A stretch of 53,162 nucleotides of DNA from a virus. The stretch covers positions 1 through 53,162 of IMG/VR virus record IMGVR_UViG_3300024323_000009; one strand, 5' to 3'. Below, in pieces: positions 16,287 to 24,899 of this stretch (its first letter is position 1; every line of letters starts with the position of its first letter). A model generated the notes under the pieces. It ran no database searches. It was not told where the DNA came from and saw only the letters and a list, made by a program, of their open reading frames with translations. Both the position numbers and the translations under genes were made by a program.

Positions 16287-16385
16287 ATGATTCTCGGCAT
16301 CCTCCCATTACTCGAAGTTGGCGACGTGGCATTGCCTTTCGTTGCTGGCTTAGTGGTGGGAGTGATGCTTCTCTCCGTAGAGTAG
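16287..16385 (+). CDS. Very small hydrophobic protein
   Basis: This 32-residue ORF starts MILGILPLLEVGDVALPFVA and is almost entirely hydrophobic, with one or two membrane-spanning stretches. It fits tightly between its neighbours, and its stop is coupled to the next gene (TAG-T-ATG). Possibly a pore or regulatory peptide. Confidence 0.45.
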   Translation: MILGILPLLEVGDVALPFVAGLVVGVMLLSVE

Positions 16386-16386
16386 T

Positions 16387-17067
16387 ATGGGTACACCTAA
16401 TATCCAACAGCAGGGACCACCTACACTGAATAGGTGGTTGAATATCAATTCGGTGTTGAGGAATCAACGCGAGAGAGGCTCAGTGTTTGTGCCCACTGAC
16501 CAGCTAGAGCTTGCTAGTCATAATCTGTCTGCTGTGTGGAATGGTACGTTTAGCGATAAAGTAATACAGTTTAACTTCGCAGTGACTAACAACATTTCAC
16601 TATTGCGAAGTTCGTTCTTCAATACTGATGGCACTTTCAAACTACCTTTCGGAGATTTGATGCTTTGGAATGTGGCGCGACACAGCACTACTAAACCATA
16701 CCGTCCTACATTTCCGTTAAATCCTGTGGGATACGCATCAGTTGATAGATTTAGATTGAATAACGCTACAGATTATACTATCAATTTAGATGGAGATTAT
16801 ACTGGTCAAACACTAGGTTCTAGTTTCTCGATAGAAGCATGGACTACTCCGAGTTCGGATTTCCAGCTATCTCCGTCAACAGCAGTAGAGATTCTGACTT
16901 CGATACTGTCTCCTACTGTTGACGTTAGGACTAACGGTGCTAACTTTAATATTGCAACACACACCTCTTCCTATCAGCACTTCGAGAATACTAGCTTTAG
17001 CCAAGCAGGAGTAGGATGGGATTTACCTATGGCCTTTCCGCAGTATATCATTGACTTCACACTCTAA
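16387..17067 (+). CDS. Hypothetical virion protein
   Basis: This 226-residue, beta-rich protein without signal peptide contains LSAVWNGTFSDKVIQFNFAV (about 46-65) and ends in FPQYIIDFTL. It lies between fibre and tail genes and is likely part of the tail or fibre base. I do not recognise the family. Confidence 0.65.
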   Translation: MGTPNIQQQGPPTLNRWLNINSVLRNQRERGSVFVPTDQLELASHNLSAVWNGTFSDKVIQFNFAVTNNISLLRSSFFNTDGTFKLPFGDLMLWNVARHSTTKPYRPTFPLNPVGYASVDRFRLNNATDYTINLDGDYTGQTLGSSFSIEAWTTPSSDFQLSPSTAVEILTSILSPTVDVRTNGANFNIATHTSSYQHFENTSFSQAGVGWDLPMAFPQYIIDFTL

Positions 17068-17082
17068 TAACCAAATAAAAAT

Positions 17083-18207
17083 ATGCCAGCCTCAGCACAA
17101 GATTTTATCGGTGGTTTTGACCCATCTGCCGCAGGGAGTATAACAGGACCGCAGTTACTCGCATTGATACAGTCGGGGACACCATATGGTGATAAGGGAC
17201 TTATCGTAGTTACGGCTGATGATGGTTCTGGTAATCCTGATGTGCCTAACGCAGTAGCTACGACAAAATGGCAAGCATATGTGTGGGTGCGGCACTTAGC
17301 GTCATCGGCGGTTGCCTACCTGTGGAACCCCGCTGCCGCTAGTGATGCAACATTCCTCAAGTGGCAGCAAATCAACGTTACTGGTATTGCGGATTTCTCT
17401 ATTACCAACCAGAAGATCGCTCCCGCAGCAGTAACAGACGACAAGATCACTAGTGTCTCATATGCGAAAGTGATAGGAGCGCCGACTGGACTACCACCTA
17501 CTGGTAACGCTGGTGGTGACTTGACCGGCGTATATCCTAATCCGACAGTTGCAGCGAATGCTATCACTTCGACGAAGTTGAGTAGTGATGCGGCAGTTGA
17601 TGCTAACCGAGCAGTCGGCGCTGACCACGTTAAGAATCAAGCGATTTCGCCACTACGCCATTTACTAGTAGGTGCCGCGTATCAGTATCCCCAGACGAAC
17701 TCGGGGGCTACTAACTACGAGTTTGTATATCCTGCGGTGTTGCAGAACTTATACAAAGCAACCACTGCTGCCGATAGCACCAACGTCTCCATTCCAGCAG
17801 ACGACACTATTCCACAAGTGACAGAGGGCAAGGAGTATATTTCTACCTCGATTACGATGAAGTCGGCGTCGTCGCTATTGCGAGTGCAGTTCTCAGGACG
17901 TGTATCGGATGGGACTAACACTACATCGGTTGTAGTCGCAGCGTTTGCCACCTATGCTGGCAGCACTAGCAACGCTATCCAAACAGCCTTCACTCATATT
18001 CCTACTGCTGGAACATCGCAGAACGTGATTATTGATATAGTAATTGCATCGCCGGGACTAGGAACAGTAGTGACAGTTGCGGTTAGGTTCGGCCCTGCTG
18101 GTGGTGGTTCGACTGCTTATATGAATCAACCTTCTACTGGGCACTTATATGGGGTGTCAGCGGGTAGTATTTTAACGGTTCAGGAAATGTTCGGAGTGCT
18201 CTCTTAA
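17083..18207 (+). CDS. Tail fibre protein
   Basis: This 374-residue protein has a globular N-terminus (1-100) that may attach to the tail. A central region contains GGDLTGVYPNPTVAANAITS (about 147-166) and several A/I-T-x-x-KI/KL repeats, a signature of many phage fibre stalks. The C-terminal part (from about 205) is a Thr/Ser/Val-rich beta domain, probably the receptor-binding tip. Confidence 0.7.
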   Translation: MPASAQDFIGGFDPSAAGSITGPQLLALIQSGTPYGDKGLIVVTADDGSGNPDVPNAVATTKWQAYVWVRHLASSAVAYLWNPAAASDATFLKWQQINVTGIADFSITNQKIAPAAVTDDKITSVSYAKVIGAPTGLPPTGNAGGDLTGVYPNPTVAANAITSTKLSSDAAVDANRAVGADHVKNQAISPLRHLLVGAAYQYPQTNSGATNYEFVYPAVLQNLYKATTAADSTNVSIPADDTIPQVTEGKEYISTSITMKSASSLLRVQFSGRVSDGTNTTSVVVAAFATYAGSTSNAIQTAFTHIPTAGTSQNVIIDIVIASPGLGTVVTVAVRFGPAGGGSTAYMNQPSTGHLYGVSAGSILTVQEMFGVLS

Positions 18208-18208
18208 T

Positions 18209-19180
18209 ATGGCCGTCAAATACATCTTAGAGCAAGCTGGATTGAAGGTGGGACTCAATCCACAAGCGCCGGGAGATAGGGCAGTCCTACTCCGCTATTT
18301 GAATGAAGCTGCGTCGGAAGCATACGATCAAGCAGACGTAGATGATATGCTATTCGAGGGTTTGTTTCAGTGCAATGGCGACCAGCAAATAGCATTGCCG
18401 CCGGATGTTGGCCCTTTGCGTGCGATGCGCGAGTATTCGACGCATGTTACTTGGCGTTTGGAGCGTCAGCGTAACCGCTATAACCCCGTGAATTGGAAGA
18501 ATAGGTGGCGTAATTGGCGCGAGAAGGGAACGTCGCCGATTATGTATCCTGTCGTCAATCAAAGCACCGTGACTATAACGGTGCCCACTATTGAGAATCC
18601 GCCGATAGCGATTAGTGTGACTGGACCAACACAAGCAGCGAATAGTATCTCCGAGACAATAATAATGGATGCGTCGAGTAAGAGCACTATCGCGGCCTTT
18701 ATGAATATCACGGCGCTCAAGAAGGATAGGGTGAATACTCTCGATGTGACAGTGAAGGATGCTGATAGCACTGTTCTCGCGGTCATTCCTAACAACATGC
18801 TCCAGATGCGCTATCGCTTGCTCGACGTATCGCTATATCCGTGGACTTCTACTGCCCAAAGCGCGGTCGATCATTGGATGGAGGTCTTATATAAGCAAGC
18901 GTTGCCGTGGCTTTCTAATGATGAAGACGAGTATCCTGCGATTGGATACGATAACATACTAGTGAATAAGGTGCTCCAGCTGTGGGCCGAAGAGCAGGGT
19001 AAGGGTAGTGAAGCGATTGCGTATGATGCGAAGGCTACACGCAGTATGGCTCGTAAAAAGGAAGATCAGAATAGGGGAGTGCAAGACGAAGCTGTAATTG
19101 ACGAGAATCCACATGATACTTTGTTGCCACGCAATCGTCCACTAGGACCGGCACGCTATTCAGGACAGGTCTGGTACTAG
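18209..19180 (+). CDS. Head-tail adaptor / tail tubular A-like protein
   Basis: This 323-residue protein begins with helices (LLRYLNEAASEAYDQADVDD, about 28-47) typical of podovirus adaptor proteins that sit under the portal. A beta-rich insert (115-210) and a helical C-terminus follow. It directly precedes the nozzle-like gene, the usual gpA-gpB order. Assigned by architecture and order. Confidence 0.6.
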   Translation: MAVKYILEQAGLKVGLNPQAPGDRAVLLRYLNEAASEAYDQADVDDMLFEGLFQCNGDQQIALPPDVGPLRAMREYSTHVTWRLERQRNRYNPVNWKNRWRNWREKGTSPIMYPVVNQSTVTITVPTIENPPIAISVTGPTQAANSISETIIMDASSKSTIAAFMNITALKKDRVNTLDVTVKDADSTVLAVIPNNMLQMRYRLLDVSLYPWTSTAQSAVDHWMEVLYKQALPWLSNDEDEYPAIGYDNILVNKVLQLWAEEQGKGSEAIAYDAKATRSMARKKEDQNRGVQDEAVIDENPHDTLLPRNRPLGPARYSGQVWY

Positions 19181-19191
19181 TATTTCACTCA

Positions 19192-20943
19192 ATGAGCGAG
19201 TATAATCAAACATCATTCAAAGGTGGGATGAATCTCATCTATGATGATACGCGGATTGGTGAATCAGAATACCGCGAGGGTTTCAACATTCGCAATCGCT
19301 TCGACGTGCTAGACCAGATTCAAGGTGCAGCAGAGATTATTTCGCCACCCGGCCCTAAACAAGGGTTGTTTACGTTTGGAGACTACTTATTATTGTTCGT
19401 AGGTGGACTAGCCTTCTATCAATTCCGCGATACTCCGGGATGGCAAATAGTGCCGAACTTCAAAATGTCAGAGTCGGCACCGCGAGTATATGTCTGTGTT
19501 GTGCCAGTTAATACGACGAATTACGCGAGATTTGCAGTTCAACAGTCAGATGGTTCTGTGAATGCCGATGCTAAGATAAGTGTGCAACGCAATAACTCTA
19601 GCGCAGCATTCGGGAATGTATCGGGATTGGTTGTCCAGAATGGCATAGACCAACCGTGGTTCATATTTGTGAGCACAGTAGGGATAGTAGCGAAAGTAAC
19701 ACAGAAATATACAGAGTGGTTCTTTTCTGCTGAGGTTGACAAGCGCGAGTATGTGCCAGTCGGCACCTTCATGGAATGGTGGGAAGGGATGCTACTAGTG
19801 GTTGCGCCGGATTTTGAGAATATCTATCGTAGCGTTAGTGGACGCCCACTTGATTTCGTGATTGACGTAGATCAAAACGGTCAGAAGGCTGCGACTGAAA
19901 AGGGTGGTGGTGCAGATGTTACGTCGTATAGTGTGGGTATTGGCGGCATTACGTGTATCCGCGCTATGTCAGATGGTGGACTATTCGTCGCGTGTAGCAA
20001 TGTGACGTGCTTTAAGGTAACGGTAGATAGGTCGAACAATGCGAGGACGATATTCGGTGAACCCACCTTCATCCGTCAATTCCTCTTTAATGCTGGCTGC
20101 ATGAGTGATCGTACGATTGTAGATATTCTAGGAGACACTGCCTTCATAGACCTAGATGGATTACGGTCATTCAATGCAGTCCAGCAATACCAGAATGAGG
20201 GTAGAAACTCGGTGTTCTCATTGAAGTTAGCACCGATTTTCAAAGACATTACTCAGCTACCAGATACTACTGCTGCAATAGTCTTCGATAACTATGCGAT
20301 GTTTGGAGTCAACACACACTATGGCTACGTGATTGTGGTATATGACACGTTGAATTCGTGCTTCTCGTCACTCGATAACATCACTCAAGGGCGAGCAGTA
20401 CGGCAGTTTGCGAAGATTGACACCGATGTGAGGCGATTATATTGTATTACCGAGGATGACCGAGTACTACAGCTATATGCGCAGCGAGATGGCTTCGGCA
20501 ACCCTGTATTCGCTACTAGCACCGTCCGTCTCCAGAGTATGTGTGCGAGTGTTATGTATCAGGACTCGACTGTAAAGATGCAGTGTCCTAAGACGGAAAC
20601 ACGGTTGACGGAGTTTCGAGCACTACTCTCGGGATATAGGGCACCTTCGACAGTATCAGCTAGTGTCTATGTGGACAACCGTTTCGCAATAGCGTTACCA
20701 GATAAGCATTTGGAGTCGCCGGTCTATAATGGTTCTACTCCCTATGGTGATATAGGCTCTAGTGTCTCGAATCTAATGTGGACGATAGCAGCTTCCGGTT
20801 GCAAACAGGGATGGAAGACGTTCGTAACTCTAGAGTGGACTGGTGGAGGAACTATTACGAATGTGTATGCGTTGTTGCAAGATATTACACCGAAGAACTC
20901 CCTCAATACACAAGCTAACCTATTGTCTCAACCCTCGGCATGA
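19192..20943 (+). CDS. Tail nozzle / tubular B-like protein
   Basis: This 583-residue protein starts SEYNQTSFKGGMNLIYDDTR, then SEYREGFNIRNRFDVLDQI. This N-terminal pattern is characteristic of P22 gp10- or T7 gp12-type tail nozzle proteins. The rest is strand-rich, consistent with a beta-propeller. It forms the distal tail tube. Its stop overlaps the next start (ATGA). Confidence 0.75.
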   Translation: MSEYNQTSFKGGMNLIYDDTRIGESEYREGFNIRNRFDVLDQIQGAAEIISPPGPKQGLFTFGDYLLLFVGGLAFYQFRDTPGWQIVPNFKMSESAPRVYVCVVPVNTTNYARFAVQQSDGSVNADAKISVQRNNSSAAFGNVSGLVVQNGIDQPWFIFVSTVGIVAKVTQKYTEWFFSAEVDKREYVPVGTFMEWWEGMLLVVAPDFENIYRSVSGRPLDFVIDVDQNGQKAATEKGGGADVTSYSVGIGGITCIRAMSDGGLFVACSNVTCFKVTVDRSNNARTIFGEPTFIRQFLFNAGCMSDRTIVDILGDTAFIDLDGLRSFNAVQQYQNEGRNSVFSLKLAPIFKDITQLPDTTAAIVFDNYAMFGVNTHYGYVIVVYDTLNSCFSSLDNITQGRAVRQFAKIDTDVRRLYCITEDDRVLQLYAQRDGFGNPVFATSTVRLQSMCASVMYQDSTVKMQCPKTETRLTEFRALLSGYRAPSTVSASVYVDNRFAIALPDKHLESPVYNGSTPYGDIGSSVSNLMWTIAASGCKQGWKTFVTLEWTGGGTITNVYALLQDITPKNSLNTQANLLSQPSA

Positions 20944-21320
20944 AAGTTGCTACAGCAGTAACAGTTCCGCGATTAGTGAAGTGGGTTCTAGAGAATCGGC
21001 GCGATAGAGCTTTTCACGGATGGACACTAGAGCAGATTGGCTGCAATATACTCTATGGTATAGAACATCGTTGTATGTTCTACTCGACTGATAGTGAGGG
21101 AATGCTGAATGGTATTGCAGTATCGAGCCGTGATGACTCGAAGCGAGAGATATACGTTCACGCAATGCTAACAACTCAGCCACGAGTAATGCGAGATTTT
21201 GTACTGGCTTTTGCTAAGCACTTCCCCGGCTACTCACTAGTTGCAACTCGTCACGATAGACCACACACTTTCAACCTAAAACGATTGATTCCAAAACTCT
21301 TAAAAGGAGCACAGCACTAA
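20940..21320 (+). CDS. GNAT-like small virion protein (putative)
   Basis: This 126-residue protein has a GNAT-like order of elements: helices, then GMLNGIAVSSRDDSKREIYV strands, a helix (RDFVLAFAKHF) and a strand (YSLVATRHD). Podoviruses often carry a similar small protein between nozzle and internal proteins. No clear acetyl-CoA loop is seen, so catalytic activity is doubtful. Confidence 0.45.
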   Translation: MKVATAVTVPRLVKWVLENRRDRAFHGWTLEQIGCNILYGIEHRCMFYSTDSEGMLNGIAVSSRDDSKREIYVHAMLTTQPRVMRDFVLAFAKHFPGYSLVATRHDRPHTFNLKRLIPKLLKGAQH

Positions 21321-21321
21321 T

Positions 21322-22464
21322 ATGGGAGACTACGGCGGTTCAGCACCCAGCTACGGCGAGTATATGAATGCCCTCAGTAATTACTATACTGGGGACATTG
21401 GAAGCTATTCGCAGTCGGTCAACAATGCGTCGCAGCAGAACGATTTGAGTAACTTGGGTATCTCGAACCTACTCACGCAAGGATACTCGAATATAGGGTT
21501 GCAGAACCTTACTAACTATGCAATGCCCTACAATCAGATAGGACAGCAGATTGAGAATAGTAATGCACAAGCAGGTGCGAATACTAACCTCGCGCAGATT
21601 AGCGGTGCAGGTGGGCAAGTGTCTAGAGTGGCGAACCAGTTAGAGCAGCAGGTTAACCCAGAGTACTATCAAATACGCGGCGCAGCGGGTAATCAGGCGA
21701 CCAATCTCGTCAATAGCATCAATCTGAATGGATTGAGTGGTGGTGAACAAGCAGCAGTGGAGCGTTCATTAGCACAGAGCAATTATGCTAGTGGGAACTT
21801 GGGACTAGATAATGCTACTAATGCCGTATCGAACGCAATGAACTTTGGTGACTACTTGAATACGAAGCGGACGGCACTTAGTAATGCGTTGAACACTGCC
21901 TCTACTACGATGAATGCGGTGAATAATACGTCGTGGAACCCTGTATCAACAGCGTTGTCGCAGCCTGATAGTAGCACTCAGAGCAACTGGGGAACGTCGC
22001 AGTTCGCCGGAACTACTAAGGCATCCGGCACCAATGAGAATACTACCTCATCGGATTTAATGTCTAGCATATCGTCGTTACTAGGTTCTCAGATGGGTTA
22101 TCAGTATTCCGCGAACGCTAGTAACTCTTTCGGCGGCATCTTGAGCAGTCAAACCTCGTCAATAGGTGACGTTTGCTGCTTCATCTTTCTCGAAGCTTAT
22201 CATGGTACGTTGCCGTGGTGGGTTAGGGAGTGCCGAGACTATTATTATCGTGAGTGTCCGCAGCTAGCTTCCGGGTATCGCCGCATGGCGAAGTGGCTAG
22301 TGCCGATTATGCGGCACTCACGATTAGTTCGTGGACTGGTGTGGCATGTTATGGTGAAGCCGATTACAGAGTATGGGAAGTGGATGGTTGGACTATCCGC
22401 TAAAGCGAGTGGTCGTGCTAGTCGTAACTTCTGGTTCCGAGTGTGGAGCTACTTAGGGCGATGA
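21322..22464 (+). CDS. Internal virion protein with Cys-rich C-terminal domain
   Basis: This 380-residue protein's residues 1-275 are Asn/Gln/Ser-rich and helical, typical of internal or ejection proteins. From about 281 the composition changes abruptly to a basic, aromatic domain starting DVCCFIFLEAYHGTLPWWVR. It resembles the CFI-box C-terminal domain seen at the ends of diverse secreted or phage proteins (recalled, not searched). The stop overlaps the glycosyltransferase start (ATGA), suggesting coupled expression. Confidence 0.7.
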   Translation: MGDYGGSAPSYGEYMNALSNYYTGDIGSYSQSVNNASQQNDLSNLGISNLLTQGYSNIGLQNLTNYAMPYNQIGQQIENSNAQAGANTNLAQISGAGGQVSRVANQLEQQVNPEYYQIRGAAGNQATNLVNSINLNGLSGGEQAAVERSLAQSNYASGNLGLDNATNAVSNAMNFGDYLNTKRTALSNALNTASTTMNAVNNTSWNPVSTALSQPDSSTQSNWGTSQFAGTTKASGTNENTTSSDLMSSISSLLGSQMGYQYSANASNSFGGILSSQTSSIGDVCCFIFLEAYHGTLPWWVRECRDYYYRECPQLASGYRRMAKWLVPIMRHSRLVRGLVWHVMVKPITEYGKWMVGLSAKASGRASRNFWFRVWSYLGR

Positions 22465-23249
22465 CTGTCGTAGCTCTAGTATCAGTTCCAGAAGGTGCCG
22501 ACTTCGATGTTTGCACGTTAGCATTCTCGTCGCTACGAGTTGGCTTTCCCTCTGCGACAATTAAAGTGTATGATAATGGTAATGGCGAGGAAGTTACTAG
22601 TAGGTTGAAGCCTCTCGCAGACAGTATCGGCGCTGAACTCCATAGGTGTATCGAACCAAAACACCACGCTGATTGGATTAGCCTCATGGTTAGGATGCAC
22701 GATGGACCACTACGAGTAGTAGATACTGATACTATCTGGTGGGAGAGCTGTGAAGGATTCGATTTCGATTCTCCGCTAGCAGGCCGGTTCGTTCCTACTA
22801 TGTGGAATGAGTTCTCTCAGTGTCCGTCGTTTGCTCGCTTACATACGTCATTCATGTGGATACGTGATTGTGCAGAGTTATGCAACCGCATCAGGGAAGC
22901 GTATCCTCCAGCGCATTCGGCGTGCGGAGAGTATTGTCCATGCAACCCATTCCTACCAGCAGTTGGCTTCGTAGGTGGTAAGCCAGTGTTTTGGGATTCT
23001 ACTGCGATGCTCTACAATATGATAGGTGGTGCTCATTTCGAGCCGAAGCATTTGGAGTGCTATACGCATGTGAATTCGGCGTCGTTCTATAAAGTAATGC
23101 TCGAACGAGTAGAGAACAAGACAGCTTTCGCACGACAACATGAGCTAGCTAAGTATGAACCCGAGAAGCTTCGAGGATTCTGGCGTGCCGAGGACCGTTA
23201 CTATGCCGAGATGAATCGGCGATATTTGGAAGGAGTTAATAAGCAATAA
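22461..23249 (+). CDS. Putative glycosyltransferase (GT-A type)
   Basis: This 262-residue protein starts at the ATG overlapping the previous TGA. An N-terminal Rossmann-like start (MTVVALVSVPEG) and VYDNGNG fit GT-A enzymes, as does the DxD motif in RVVDTDTIWW (D88, D90), which usually binds metal and nucleotide sugar. Several Cys residues lie at about 140-165. Its place among ejection protein genes is odd. It may modify virion proteins, host surface or DNA. Confidence 0.6.
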   Translation: MTVVALVSVPEGADFDVCTLAFSSLRVGFPSATIKVYDNGNGEEVTSRLKPLADSIGAELHRCIEPKHHADWISLMVRMHDGPLRVVDTDTIWWESCEGFDFDSPLAGRFVPTMWNEFSQCPSFARLHTSFMWIRDCAELCNRIREAYPPAHSACGEYCPCNPFLPAVGFVGGKPVFWDSTAMLYNMIGGAHFEPKHLECYTHVNSASFYKVMLERVENKTAFARQHELAKYEPEKLRGFWRAEDRYYAEMNRRYLEGVNKQ

Positions 23250-23250
23250 T

Positions 23251-24888
23251 ATGGCTAGAAAGAAAAGCGGACACCACACAACGGCATTGGGGTTATTGGC
23301 TGGAACAGGACTAACTTCTATGTTGGGCGGCGATTCTACGCCTGACCCCAATGAGGCATATGGTTCTGAGAATCTTGCGGATGCTAACAGCACAAACCCA
23401 TTATATCTGGATAGTCAGGGTAATGATGTTAGCAGTGCCGCGCAGAAGTATGGAACGAAGAACCGTTATGTAGAGCCAACTGCGGGTCAACGGATGTTTA
23501 GACCGGCGTTGGCACAGCAGATTGACACTCTCAACACTAAGTATATCGATCAACCTCTAGCAGCTCAACAGCAAGAGCAAACTACACAGGACATACTTCG
23601 TCCGAAGGTTAGAGCGGTGATGGAACATGCTGCGAAGGTATCAGGTGGTGATCCGTCGAAGATCAGCAATGAAGATGTGGATGCGATGGTATTGCAACAT
23701 GGAGCAGAGGCTAGTAATAATGCGCTTTCGACGGGAGTGTTGAATACTGAAAGACTTAATCAAACCTTGTCTAAACTAGGAACACCAGAACGAGAAGCTT
23801 CACTGCAAGATTATACTACACGAACGGCACATGAAAAAGCTGCAAAGGATTACTATGCTGGACTAGGAGGCGCTCAATCTGACGAAGCTTTAGCGCAAGC
23901 TAGATATGGAAGTGCATTGGCGGGTGGGAGATTGAATATACTACCATTAACACTAGGAGCCGAAGCTTCTCAGGCAGCTTACGGGAGTGCTCTCAATGAC
24001 GCAAGATTGCCGTACGCTGGCAATGCTGCTAGTGCAGAAAATGCAGCAAACATACTTAGTACGGCACAAAGTAATGCAGAACTTCCCAATGTTAGTCGTA
24101 AGGCTCTAGCAAGTGGACTGATTGCTGACTATACAGGCACTAACACTAAGGACGAAATAGCAAATCTACCACTATCAAACGCTGCTCGTCAAGCCGAAGC
24201 ACAACGAGCGATTGTCAATGCTAGAACTATAAATCCCGGTCCTGATAATCCGAACATGAGGATGATAAATGAGAATGGAACAATATCGTCCGCTCCTAAT
24301 CTCTATTATAGTCCTTCGATGTTGAATAAGATGGGAACTATGCAGCAGTTTGGACAGCAGTATGGTGGCCAGAATACCCAAGGTGGAACAGCGATATTAC
24401 CGAATGGTTCGGCGGTAGTAGGGTTGCCTCGTAAAGCACAGACTATTCCGGCGCTCTCTGTACTTCCTATCTCGTCAGCTACTAGCACTAATGCGTCGGC
24501 TCCTCCTATCACTCAGTTCGCCTCTCAGCCCTCTAACTATGGATTAACTACTCCATATCCGACAGTCACGCCATCGAGTAGTCCAGCGGTGACTCCTACA
24601 CTCTCGTCACCTCCTACCGCTACATCGCCGGGTTACTATTCTCCACAGACGACACTACCTACTAGTAGCATGGGGCCAACTTCGCTGACGACTGGGCAGA
24701 GTGCGTTGCCACAAGGAATGCAACAGGCTATTCAAAGCAATCAGGCAATACGAGATGATAGGATTAAGTCGCTCCTCGACCGGCAGAAGAAGTATCCTAT
24801 CTATATGAAGTATAATGGTGAGGCTGAGGAACTGCAAAACTTGTTGCAGCAACAGCACCTACAACAGATCATGGATAACTCCCAGTAA
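23251..24888 (+). CDS. Internal virion (ejection) protein
   Basis: This 545-residue, low-complexity protein has a short Gly-rich hydrophobic stretch near 12-26 (LGLLAGTGLTSMLGG), long helical Ala/Gln-rich segments (60-330), a Pro/Thr/Ser-rich linker (395-480) and a charged helical tail. Internal proteins ejected with DNA look like this and lie here in podovirus genomes. No enzyme motif is visible. Confidence 0.7.
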   Translation: MARKKSGHHTTALGLLAGTGLTSMLGGDSTPDPNEAYGSENLADANSTNPLYLDSQGNDVSSAAQKYGTKNRYVEPTAGQRMFRPALAQQIDTLNTKYIDQPLAAQQQEQTTQDILRPKVRAVMEHAAKVSGGDPSKISNEDVDAMVLQHGAEASNNALSTGVLNTERLNQTLSKLGTPEREASLQDYTTRTAHEKAAKDYYAGLGGAQSDEALAQARYGSALAGGRLNILPLTLGAEASQAAYGSALNDARLPYAGNAASAENAANILSTAQSNAELPNVSRKALASGLIADYTGTNTKDEIANLPLSNAARQAEAQRAIVNARTINPGPDNPNMRMINENGTISSAPNLYYSPSMLNKMGTMQQFGQQYGGQNTQGGTAILPNGSAVVGLPRKAQTIPALSVLPISSATSTNASAPPITQFASQPSNYGLTTPYPTVTPSSSPAVTPTLSSPPTATSPGYYSPQTTLPTSSMGPTSLTTGQSALPQGMQQAIQSNQAIRDDRIKSLLDRQKKYPIYMKYNGEAEELQNLLQQQHLQQIMDNSQ

Positions 24889-24899
24889 CTACTCTGGTT

